Origin: Bolinopsis microptera | Lineage: Eukaryota > Ctenophora > Tentaculata > Lobata > Bolinopsidae | Direction: 5' to 3' | DNA length: 64,000 nucleotides | NCBI RefSeq assembly: GCF_026151205.1 | Contig: NC_087083.1 | Span: 8,803,460 to 8,867,459, forward strand | In this document: piece by piece, positions 11,945 through 22,497 of the stretch | How positions within the stretch are numbered: position 1 is the stretch's first letter | How the letters are laid out: each line of letters begins with the position of its first letter | Notes under the pieces: generated by a model | What the model was told of the DNA's origin: nothing | Databases searched by the model: none | Seen by the model: the letters and a program-made list of their open reading frames with translations, nothing else | Made by a program: the position numbers and the translations under genes

Positions 11945-12041
11945 CTTGAGCAACTAAAACACAAGGAAATATTGTTTAAAAAAACACACCTTGAGCAACT
12001 GAAACACAAGGAAATATTGTAAAAAAACACACCTTGAGCAA
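11945..12041. repeat. Triplicated splice junction: three copies of a 43-45-bp unit at the 3' end of an exon
   Basis: On the minus strand, TTGCTCAAG followed by GTGT and a T-run, then CAATATTTCCTTGTGTTT, occurs three times (TTGCTCAAG at 12041-12033, 11998-11990, 11953-11945). The first two intervals end in AG right before the next TTGCTCAAG, so each could act as a 34- or 36-nt intron around a 9-nt in-frame exon (Leu-Leu-Lys). The third copy has CGG where the others have CAG or TAG, so it has no acceptor. Confidence 0.85.
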
Positions 12042-12216
12042 GTTCTCAACTTTAGACTCCTCCTCATAACTGCTGCTTACTCCACTATCCACCTTAGCTT
12101 CAAGCTGCTTCACGTACAGACGGAGTTTAGCCAGCTCGTTCCTCTCGTCCGAGCTGGTCCGCTGACCTCCAAACAGTGGTTTCATAACACCCGTCTCCGA
12201 TCTTATGTCTATTCCG
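12033..12216 (-). CDS. Coiled-coil gene exon
   Basis: Acceptor CACCCCTCACAG, first base C completes a split Arg codon (phase 2 entry), donor AAG|GTGTGT, phase 0 exit. Reads GIDIRSETGVMKPLFGGQRT, then ELAKLRLYVKQLEAKVDSG and a Ser/Glu linker to VENLLK. This is where the disordered head gives way to the coiled coil. Its donor lies in the triplicated unit described separately, so two downstream alternative ends adding LLK or LLKLLK are possible. Confidence 0.87.
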
Positions 12217-12512
12217 CTGTGAGGGGTGCTGATTTGAGTTTTAATTGGATAGTTGGGAATTTCTAATAAACATCTTCAACAATTTTTTGATTAACTTAAA
12301 ATGAAACAAAATTATAACCACAGACAATATAACACAATTTAGACAACAGACACAATAACAAACTAACAACAATCACGGACATTGTCAACAACTGGGACAC
12401 AATGTGTACTGTGTGTACTACACATGTGAAGATGTAGGACACGACAGACCAGTGCACAGAGTACAGACAACACATACAGCTACACTATACAGTCCTTGTA
12501 CCCCCAACCTAC

Positions 12513-13127
12513 CGTTTCCTAGATAGGATAATGTTCTGATACTTGTGATCACGTGATTTGGAACGACGTTTTTTACGAGATCGAGATTTCAAAGCATTCT
12601 CGCGATCCCCGGATTTTTTGCTGTTAGTAGTACCCACAGCATCCTTAACGTCTTTGACGCATCCATTTTCGTATAGAGCCTCAATATTATCTTGAGGGCA
12701 AACATCAGCCATTTTTGAAGAGGAACTATTTTCCTTATAATTTGGTTTAGTGATGATTCTCATTGTAGGCCTCTCAGTATCACGTGATTTGTATCGTTTC
12801 CTCTTGATTGGTTGGGTTCTAGAACTGTTTTTACTCTGATTTGACGATTGCTTTAAATCAGAACCACACTTTCCCGATCCCAATACTTCATGAAAAATGT
12901 CACGTGACTTCAAAACGTCTGGTCTGGAATTCTTGGGACGTGAGGAATTTGTGGCAGAACTCTTATTTTTACACGACGCTCCCAAGTTCACTGAACAACG
13001 TGATCTCTTTACCAAAACATCGCAGTTATTTTCATTCTGGCAGTCATCAGAAGACCTGATTTTATCTGAAGCAAGGAGCTTATGTTTCATCAGAAACTTC
13101 TGGTTGCGACCCCAACGAATTAAAGCA
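12513..13127 (-). CDS. Basic Ser/Arg-rich exon of the coiled-coil gene
   Basis: Donor CG|GTAGGT (phase 2), whose two bases plus the C of the next exon restore Arg. Entry: acceptor GTTACTAATAG with phase 2, matching the exon at 14333. Alternatively translation starts at the ATG at 13141 (an in-frame TAG lies 12 nt upstream), giving a separate gene of about 577 residues. About 205 codons, Lys/Arg/Ser-rich, with KSRD at three places (KSRDIFHEV, YKSRDTERP, SKSRDHKYQN), each encoded over a CACGTGA E-box word. No domain recognised; probably disordered, with basic stretches that could bind nucleic acid or act as nuclear signals. Confidence 0.78.
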
Positions 13128-14332
13128 CTATTAGTAACCATTAGTAACCACTATTAGTAACCAAGAAGGAGTTTAACAGTGGGATATCAGTATCTTCATC
13201 TAAATCAGAGAGACCCAAACGAAACGATGGTTACGAGAAAGGAACAGAATCTTCCGCTGACAAAGCCAATTAGAGCCAATTAGAGCCAATTAACTATTCG
13301 CAATTAACTAAAACTAGTTATCAGTTATTAAACCTATTGTAGTTACCATTACTATTAGAGTTACGGTCAATCCTACATTACAGCGGGATAACTGTATTAC
13401 TCTACAAATATAGAGTCATGATTACCAAACCAGCCCAATTACAGACCAATTACAGACCAATTAATTTATCGCGGTGTGCTATAAAAAGATCTGCCCGATG
13501 TATAAATAGGGTTTAACAGGGTTGCGTAGTAACTGAACTTATTAGCAAGCTTAATGGGCTCGTTAAACATTCATTTATTATGCATTTTTAACTCCACCCA
13601 AGATATGACGTTTTTGCCTTTAAACGTTAATTTACGTTAATTTAACTCCCCACGATGAGTTAACTCTTAACTGCTGACATTATTTGGACGTCTTTTGGAC
13701 GTTTATATGTCTAGTGTTATCTGACATAATCACATTTCAGACGTTAACCCTACGTTGCCCTACGTTACAGTGACAGTGTAACGATAGCCCTTTTCTAGAG
13801 TAGCGAGATCAGCGTCTGTGACTACCGTATTTATATTAATTTAATTGCTTGTAGTTATTTTATTTCAGGCTCTATTTTACCATGTTGGATGTTGGAATTA
13901 TCTTTTTGGATGCAATTAAGTTTTCAAAGGTAAACCAATTTGAAACAACTTTATCAACATTCTTTAACTTTCTTTATGTACATATTTTAAACACATATTT
14001 GCACAAATAATTAGCTTTCTACGGAGAAGTGAAGATTGTTTGAAGTGGCAGTTAACGTTGCTAAAGCAGCCAAGTTGGAAGTGAATCTAATGATGCACGG
14101 CAAAAAAGACATCACATTTTCATCCCTCAAAATAATCTGAAATATCCAAATTTTCAACACTCAATGAGTCATTTTATAAGCATAACTGATAACAACTCCT
14201 CTGACTATAATATCTTTAAAACAGGTCAACAACACAAACTGTCCGGCCGCTGAAGTGCACGACTTCTCGTGACGTCACACATCACGTGACATTCATAATG
14301 ACATCACAATAGTTCAGTTGACGGTAGAATAC
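13128..14332. other. Intron or spacer between the two Ser/Arg-rich exons
   Basis: No coding sequence seen. Short tandem words only (ATTAGTAACC near 13130-13165, AGCCAATTAG near 13265-13290, CAGACCAATT near 13443). It could be an intron (phase 2) or an intergenic promoter region for a gene starting at 13141. A TATAAAAAG word lies at about 13481-13489 on the plus strand only. Confidence 0.5.
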
Positions 14333-15073
14333 CTCCTACCCTTCTTGTTGAAGAGATCTGACTCAGATCGACTGCACCTGATAGAGGAGGCCTCTCCCTC
14401 CTCCTCTCTTAGCACCTCTATCTCCCTAACTCCCAACCTTCCTGCCAGCTCTCCGCCCTGTTTACCCTCCTTCTTCGCGCACTGCGGCGACTTACTCGGG
14501 TCGAAATTGTTTGAATACAGGAAGGATAGCTGGTCGATGTCGGCGTCTGAGAAGCGCTTTCTCCGCACAAGATCAGGACTGTTGGCGGCGGAGGAGGAAG
14601 AGGAGGAGAGTCTCCTGATGAGATGGTCGGGAGTGGTGTCCTTCTTCATCAGACCCTCTGGGAGGAAGGGGACAAAACCCTGTGAGGTGAAATCTGCGAG
14701 GGAAGTGTACATGGAGTGACGACGTTGTTTTATCTTTCGTTTTATCTGTAGCGGGTGGACGGTGTTGTCGTTTATCAGCGAGATGGTGAAGCCGTTGATG
14801 ACGTCATGCGGTGGTCTCGTGGTTGTGACGTCACGTGAGGGGTACAGGACGTCGTGACAAGGGGTGGTGAAGTTATGTGAGGGAGTTTTGACGTCATGTG
14901 AGCGAGTTGTGACGTCACGTGAGGGAGTTGTGACGTCACGTGAGCGAGTTGTGACGTCACGTGAGGGGGTTGTGACGTCACGTGAGGATGTGGTGACGTC
15001 ACGCGAGGGTGTCGTATCGTCACGCGAGGGCGTGGGATCAGCGGTTGAGGCCAGAACAAAACAGGTCATGAGT
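14333..15073 (-). CDS. Ser/Arg-rich exon with tandem SRDVTT-type repeats
   Basis: Entry after AG at 15074-15075 (TTTATAG, phase 2) and donor AGG-AG|GTATTC (phase 2) both fit their neighbours. If not spliced, the frame stops at 14314. The first third is a tandem repeat of variants of TPSRDVTT/TRSRDVTT, encoded by an array of CACGTGAC-GTCA words. The rest looks like ordinary disordered protein: IKRKIKQRRHSMYTSLADF, RRLSSSSSSAANSPDL, RRKRFSDADIDQLSFLYS and a Glu-rich C-terminal stretch. RRHS, RRLS and RKRFS are basophilic kinase-type sites. An ATG at 15069 could make this a first exon instead. Confidence 0.72.
14824..15029. repeat. Array of CRE plus E-box words (TGACGTCACGTGA)
   Basis: About ten units of 18-21 bp of the type GTTGTGACGTCACGTGAGGG in tandem, the outer ones decayed (CACGCGAG, ACGTCATGTG). 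Each fuses a CRE palindrome (TGACGTCA) to an E-box palindrome (TCACGTGA). The array lies wholly in an open frame on the minus strand (SRDVTTP...), and the plus strand is also open. It may be coding, regulatory or both. Confidence 0.85.
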
Positions 15074-17361
15074 CTATAAATCTGGAAATGCTATGGGAGA
15101 ATTTGGAGTGTTAACTGTTAATCACCAGATAAAATGGTTATTTTTGGATAAAATAGGGTAAAACTTGGTTAAAATATTCGTAGCTATTACAGAAATAAAA
15201 CAGTAAAATCACAAATTCCCGAATAGAGGAAGCGAGGAGTAAACTTCTAATTCTACCATTGGTTGAAATGTTAAGAGGCAATATTAGAGAGCTTGTCCTG
15301 CAACACAGACCACTGTCAGAACAACGTCAGAAAAACACGTGCACTAAGATGGAACTATCGAGTAGAATTGTAACACTAACAGGTAACTAAAATAATATAA
15401 GGAGTGACATTAAACACTGACCATGACGGCAGGTTTATTAATTGCTATAACGAAATGTATATATCAAACAGGTAAAAAAAATAAATTAAAAAAAAACAGG
15501 TTGAGGTAGACAATCACATGGTCCAGTGTGCCAATAAAAGCACTCAGTAAATATAAAAAAGTTAAAAATCATGATGTCGGTTGAGTATTTCAATCTCAAA
15601 CTGAGCAGCACGTATTAATATATATTAATACGTGTGTGTGTGTGTAGAAATGTTATATAAATTGCACTTAGCAGCACTTAGCAACCACACGCGAGTAGTA
15701 ATATAAAGTATAAACATCACAAGTGCTCTCGTCTCAACGTCAACGTACGCCACATAACTTAAATAACGAGTTTGCCAATTTAAAATGTCTGGTATGTGAT
15801 TGATATAACGTTTAAGACAGATATGAGAATGGTATGATACAGATATATGGTTTGAGACACAAAGAGATTATCAAGAAATTATCCCTTCCGACAGGTATGT
15901 GAATAATATGTGAATAATATGTGAATAATAGTATGTGATTGATATGAGACTGTTAATGGTTTTTAAAGGGCTTCACCTACGATAACTTTCACAGATTACG
16001 TAACTTTAATTCTAAATGACAGTGGTAGTTTTAAAGGGCGAAGATGAATGGAAAAGAACTTTCCAGATTGTAGATGGGGAACCTAAAGTCAAAGGCTGAA
16101 TCTAGCAGAATTTTACTGAAATTTGTTTTAATAAAAAAAATATTGAAAAAACACTCAACAAGGATCAAAATAATACTGTGTTCCGGGAAAATCCAAGAAA
16201 CTGGCTGAGAATGTCTGCATTGATCTGCTGCATAAATATAAAATAAGTATTTTAATTTATTAAATAATTAAAACAATATCTTTATTATTAAACAGCAGTC
16301 TCCACGATCAGAAAACTACTACATAACATTGGTTCATACCCTCCACGGTACGGATAAAGCTGAAAAGTTAAAGCCTAGTCCTCCCGAAACAATGTTTAAG
16401 TGTCCTGGAGGACACTTTAATTCCAAGAATCACCAGCCAAGACAGTGAATCATGTGAGAATGGACACAAGTTGACGCGAGCCTGCATACTGATTACTGGT
16501 GTCACGTGATTACCTCGACACAATAGTTGTGACTGTCGTGACATCCCTCCACGTTAATCCGGGTCCAGACATTGCTTGACCAATCAGAGAACAGAACGTC
16601 TCCAAACGACTATTTAGATAACAGAAAGACAGAACCTCTCCAATCAACCACTGAACCACTCAGAGAGTTTAATTGCAGTCACGTGACATGAAGATAGAGT
16701 CACGTGATATGAAGATAGAGTCACGTGAGGAAGGCTATAACGGAGAGAGAAGTGTTCTAAAGGGAACTTTCAGAGAGCGCATTATGGTCATATCAAAACA
16801 AAGCAACCTATCAGGGAGCTGCATTCTAGTCACGTGACAAAAACCAACCAATCAGAGAGCTGCATTTTAGTCACGTGACACAAAACGATTGATCAGAAGA
16901 CAGGTAGTTTGCAGAGACAATGTTCAGGTAAATTAACAGCAAATTTACCGTCCTTTGATTTCACCCGTACGAACCGAATACAGCCGTAAACAGCATTACA
17001 AGGCTGGATGGGTCAGACGGCTCTGAGAAAATAAAACTAGCCATTCAGAGAGCTGCATTCTCACCACGTGACACAAACGAACCAATCAGAGCGCAGACTG
17101 AGACGGCTGAGACGAAGTTTTAACTGGAGATAGGTACAATGTTACACCCACTCTCTCTCTCGCGTCACGACGGTAGCCACTTGTGGCAAACCCGGGAAAA
17201 TTAGTGGATATTTCAGAAACGTGACTGCTGCTTTGAAAATTCCTACATTATGGTTTAAAAATGGTGCCCGTGCTATTTGTACCCTCTCTCTACCATCATC
17301 ATGTGATGTAACTAAAGCAGGTTAAAAGGTTAAAGCTACAACAGATACACAAACAGTACGA
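15074..17361. other. Intron sequence with E-box/CCAAT clusters
   Basis: No exon found. 15480-15505 is A-rich, 15630-15646 is (TG)n, and 15895-15935 has a three-copy TATGTGAATAA repeat. From 16501 onward the region carries dense E-box/CCAAT words (separate entry). Confidence 0.5.
16501..17097. promoter_or_regulatory. Cluster of CACGTGA E-boxes and CCAATCAG boxes
   Basis: Seen: TCACGTGA at about 16502 and 16680, then twice within 16700-16730; ACCAATCAGAGAGCTGCATT blocks at about 16850-16867 with TCACGTGAC on either side; another copy at about 17040-17090 with CCACGTGACACAAACGAACC followed by CAATCAGAG. The order CCAATCAGAGAGCTG - 8 to 10 nt - TCACGTGAC - 6 to 9 nt - CCAATCAG recurs at 20925-20995, 23048-23112 and, reversed, at 18160-18230. 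It could be a real regulatory cluster or a dispersed short repeat that carries these words. Confidence 0.5.
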
Positions 17362-18238
<877 letters not shown>

Positions 18239-19792
18239 AGGACATCTTCAACAAGACGTTGTCTCACGTTTTGACTGCCACATGCTCGAATTTTGACTGC
18301 CAAACCATGTGATAGTTATTACTCGGCCAATTTTAAACCAATTACCACAAAAATTTGTAGTTTGGTCAACAAGGATACAATAATCACTCATTCATCAACA
18401 TGAAACAGCTGAATTTGTTATTTGTACACTTTATGATAAGAATATCACAGGGAAACTTGTTTATGGCTGTGTAAAATCGAATTTACATGATTTGAGAGAG
18501 TTATCGTGATAGATGTGACCATCAAACCTTTCTGAAGCATGTGGGTGTTATATGTACCGCGATTAATGGTTAAATATACGAAATATGGTACGATTATCAC
18601 ACATCACTTAGGGTAGGCTATAATGACAACCAGTGGGGACTATTTTGATGTTTTGAATGCTATTCAAGGTGCTTTAGGCTGTAAAATAATGTTGTAATGA
18701 TTGACATTCAATAAATGACCTGTAAATGATACAAATATCACATTAAACTCAATATTTTTCACGAATCAATGTCAATAATGTGTGAATGTTGTTTTTGAAG
18801 ATCAATTCATCCAATATTATTAAACATAGTCAATAAGTAATAGGCATTTCATTAAATAAGCACTTTTCAGATACAAATATCACTTGATTAAAAAAAATTT
18901 AAAAAAATAAAAAATTATTTAAATTGAAATTGTGATATTCGTATCCTATTTTGGTTCCTAGATGTGCTGTGTAAGATGTTCAGGGAGTAATAATGTTTAT
19001 TGTACATGTATCAAAAAGAATCTCGTTCTATAGACCCATATTGATACATTTATTACGAATGTTACACTTGTAAAATTTGGTTCACAAAAAATGTGATATT
19101 TGTATCCTTCAAGTGGTTGGAACAATTTTTCATCCTTGTATCCATACTGAGTTACCATTTTTGTAGGTGTGAATGAAGTTTCATCTTTATTAATGAATTA
19201 TGTACCCTTCAAACAGCCACCCAGAGAACTGGACCCGAAAATAGCTATATTTCGTTGTTTTAAAATACAATGTGATAATTGTAGTACATCTAACGGGAGG
19301 TTGATTTTTGTATCACACTTTTCACTAATTCTGTTTGGAATTGCCTCTGGTACAGTTTGAGTTCAAAGAAACAGAAAAAAGAGGTCAAGGGGATTCAATA
19401 ATCACATCATAAAATGGACAATTTTGAAACGAAAATGTGTGATATTTGTATCATAATGAGCCTAAATAACGATTTCCTTTGGTACACTGCTTCCTTAGGA
19501 GACAGGCATCATGTTACGAAATTTTCATAAAAAACTGATAACATTCGGTCTCTCCAGACCCATTTGTATCATTATCACATCTCAGAAAATGTGATATTTG
19601 TATCATTGGACTTTAACGTGGTCTAGCTCTGTCAATTTATGTGATAGCATGATTTTGATTTCATAGTCATAAAGCTATTAAGATTCTGCAACCAATCAAT
19701 CGAGTCTATCATAGCCAATAGACTATATAAGACTCTAAAAATCAATTTAGAAAAAGTCAAAACGTGAGACACCGTCTTGTTGAAGGTGTCCT
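18239..19792. mobile_element. 1.55-kb non-autonomous element with about 38-bp terminal inverted repeats
   Basis: The left end AGGACATCTTCAACAAGACG...GTCTCACGTTTTGACT matches the reverse complement of the right end (AGTCAAAACGTGAGACACCG...GGTGTCCT) with only about two mismatches over 38 bases. The interior is AT-rich, has no convincing transposase frame, and repeats GTGATATTTGTATC in both orientations (e.g. near 18870, 19090, 19440, 19588). A target duplication is not clear (flanks TTTGTAA and AAAGG), so the superfamily is open. Confidence 0.75.
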
Positions 19793-21366
19793 AAAGGAAA
19801 ATGTGGAAAGGTTTATTGTTGTAAACAATTAAACCTGTGCCCTAAAATGGTGATCGTAAACGAGACACTGAGAGAGGGCTACCAGGCTAACGAGAGGCAG
19901 ATCATCCTCTCACGAGACTTGTAAAAAAGTAAACAATGGAGTAAGTTTAGCGCCAAACTGGTAAATATAACTAACTAACAGCTATGCTAACAGCTATACT
20001 AACAACCTTACTCACAACTATACTAACAATTTTACTAACAGTGTGATGAGAGGGTACTGAACTTCTAGACATGCACACAACTACTGACATTAATTAATAA
20101 TATAATATACCCTAATATATATATAACAATATGTCTCCTCCCAACAAATGACCAACTACTAGCCCTACTGTTACGTATATAATCTATTTATATAGGCGCA
20201 TAATATTAGTTAAAAGCTGGGCGTAATGGTAATCGTTCAAATTTCAATAGCGTCATCATGGAATTTAAAATCAAATCATCATAAATTTAAATAATGTTAA
20301 AGTAGAGGGGTGCTGTCAGAGAGATAAACTACATAATCTGCTATATTTAACGGTGCTCCTGTTGGGAACGGAATATGTATGGATAATGATTCAACACACG
20401 CCAGTATAACACAACACGTACACGAGCCTAGAAAAAGAATCGCCACGTGACAGAAATTATTCAGAAATTATCTTCTTTAGTCGCCAATTACAGTGAGAAC
20501 TGCGTATGCTGGGTCTCTGAAATATTGTATCTAACAGAGAGGAGGAAGAGAGGAGTAGAGAGTAGGAGCTGCCAAATCAAAGGAGAACTGATTTAAATTG
20601 AATGAGCAGTTTGAGGGCAGAACAATCGCCTCATTCATAATACTATCCGTGTTTGAACGAAAACATTTAAACTTCGCGACCCATCAAGCTTTAGAGTGCA
20701 TGACTAAATAACGAGCGTACTTATTAGTGACGAATAACAACACTGGATTAAATTAGCTCTCTTCGTAAAACAAAAGCTATTAAAAGATAATTTAAAATGG
20801 CGGTTTTTTATAAATACGGTATTCAACAAGATATCATCTGACAACCCTGTAAATGTGCGTGCTTTGTTTATAGCGTAATAATAATAAGACTGGATCCAGG
20901 AATAGACCATTACGCCATACACCACGTGAGATACATCGACCAATCAGAGAGCTGTATGTAAGTCATGTGACAGAAACCGACCAATCAGAGCGCTGTAATC
21001 AAAAATTAAAGACCTTCGTCACGTTCATCTTAATGAGATTTATTAACAGGTTTAAATTTAACATCCAGGCTGTACGTTATGTCATCCAATAAGAAGCTCA
21101 GAATCTAACTCATTGAACGTTGAGCACAGCTTCTTTTACAACTTTTGCCACGAAGACTATAGTTTGTATAAGTAGAACAATGAAACAGTCATTATATTTA
21201 TAAACGGTCATTGTAAACGGTCATTATAAAGCTTGACAAGTGTACATGGATTCAGGCCAGCAGGTTAACCACAAAAACACGTACGCAGCTATAGATATAA
21301 CGGCAAGTAGCGCGTGTAACAACACATGTGAAACTGCTAATAACCTTAATAGTAGTGGTAGGCAAA
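19793..21366. other. Intron sequence, no exon seen
   Basis: Contains a degenerate TACTAACA-type repeat (about 19965-20045), AT-rich tracts near 20100-20130, and an E-box/CCAAT block at 20925-20995 (CCACGTGAG, ACCAATCAGAGAGCTGTATG, GTCATGTGACAG, ACCAATCAGAGCGCTG). Nothing coding recognised. Confidence 0.5.
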
Positions 21367-21515
21367 TAGGTTCAATGCCGACGGCTATCAAACGGCTATT
21401 AGCCGGTCGGCATTGTACCTATCTGCGGCACTGTATCTTTTTGCCGCACCGTATCTTTTTGCGGCACTGTACCTTTCTGCAGCATTGTACCACTAAGGCC
21501 TACCGGCCTTAGTGG
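21367..21515. repeat. Nested hairpin plus 23-bp tandem repeat
   Basis: ATAGGTTCAATGCCGAC at 21367 pairs with GTCGGCATTGTACCTAT ending near 21422 as an imperfect stem of about 25 bp. It is followed by about four copies of a 22-23-bp unit (GCGGCACTGTATCTTTTT) and then a perfect 12-bp stem ACCACTAAGGCC-TACC-GGCCTTAGTGGT at 21488-21515. It may be a small palindromic transposon. No conserved RNA family recognised. Confidence 0.65.
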
Positions 21516-22169
21516 TACCGGTACGTACGTAGTTATACTACTATTAACCTCCTCATAACCTCCTACTCTTGACCTTTATAACTTACAGTACAGTACTTAC
21601 TGAAATTTATTTGTCCTGAAATCAGTTGGTTCTGACTGACGTTATCTGGCAAACCAACAAACAACCAATATCTCAATATCAACTCGTACCAACAATAAAT
21701 GCATCGCGTGAATACAGAGCTTGATAAATTGTTGGTATAATTTCAGGACACATAGTCTAGACTGCTGAGTATGAAGTTATGTTATAAAATCCTATTATAT
21801 TATGTGTATTACTAGTGTAACCCGTTCCTACAGCTCTACAGCCGGGACTTCACTATCGCAGTTGAAATCCAAAAGTATAATCCCGCCTATTATATTCGAA
21901 AACACGCATTATATTGTCGTATGGAAGTATGAACTAAATGTTTCTAACCATGTTCCTTTTTTTTAGGCTAGAGATGTAATTTTATTTACAAAGATATCAC
22001 CTACTTGATGCCGTTTCATTGCTTATCCAATTTAACATCTTTTAGTATGAACTCTCTCTCTCTCTCTCTATAGTCCAAACAGACCGCAATGAGTGCCCCC
22101 CCCCCCCCCCTAATAAGCTTATACTCTTATAGTATTACATGACAGTGAACCTTACCTACGGCTGCAGAT
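21516..22169. other. Intron sequence with (CT)n and poly-C tracts
   Basis: No gene. (CT)7 near 22052-22068 and a C-tract of about 18 near 22096-22111, just upstream of the SINE-like element. Confidence 0.5.
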
Positions 22170-22497
22170 ACACTGCCAAATAACCTATTTATGATTCATG
22201 TACCAACGCTGCATATGCTGCAATGGGAGAGAGAGCGAGGAGGGAGAAAAAGTGAGCAATTTTATGTCACATTTGAGATACAAAACCACCAATTAAACCA
22301 CTTACCACCGGCCGATTTAAAAACAATTTGCTTATTGGCTTCGTCAGAGTTTTGTCGAAACTATACCGAAAAAACCAGTCCCATAACTTTAACCGTTTTC
22401 TTGAGTAAGCCGCTCGGAAATTTCCCGCATACACATATACACACATACACACATACCCACCCGTACCCACACATTTATTGGGATTATTAGTATAGAT
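22170..22497 (+). mobile_element. SINE-like or truncated retroelement, copy 1
   Basis: Starts ACACTGCCAAATAACCTA, passes a GA-rich stretch, carries a conserved core (CCACCAATTAAACCACTTAC, GGCTTCGTCAGAGTTTTGTC, AAACTATACCGAAAAAACCA), then an (AC)n-like tract and ends ATTATTAGTATAGAT. A second copy lies inverted at 61851-62175. Short peptides readable across the core appear in both copies but reflect shared DNA, not a gene. The core plus CA-rich tail and ATTAGTATAGAT end resembles 3' tails of invertebrate non-LTR elements (recalled, not checked). Confidence 0.8.

Noticed and set aside
22191-22490. 99-codon frame with a match at 61858-62073
   Set aside because: The shared peptide comes from two copies of a SINE-like element, and frames are not kept over the full element.
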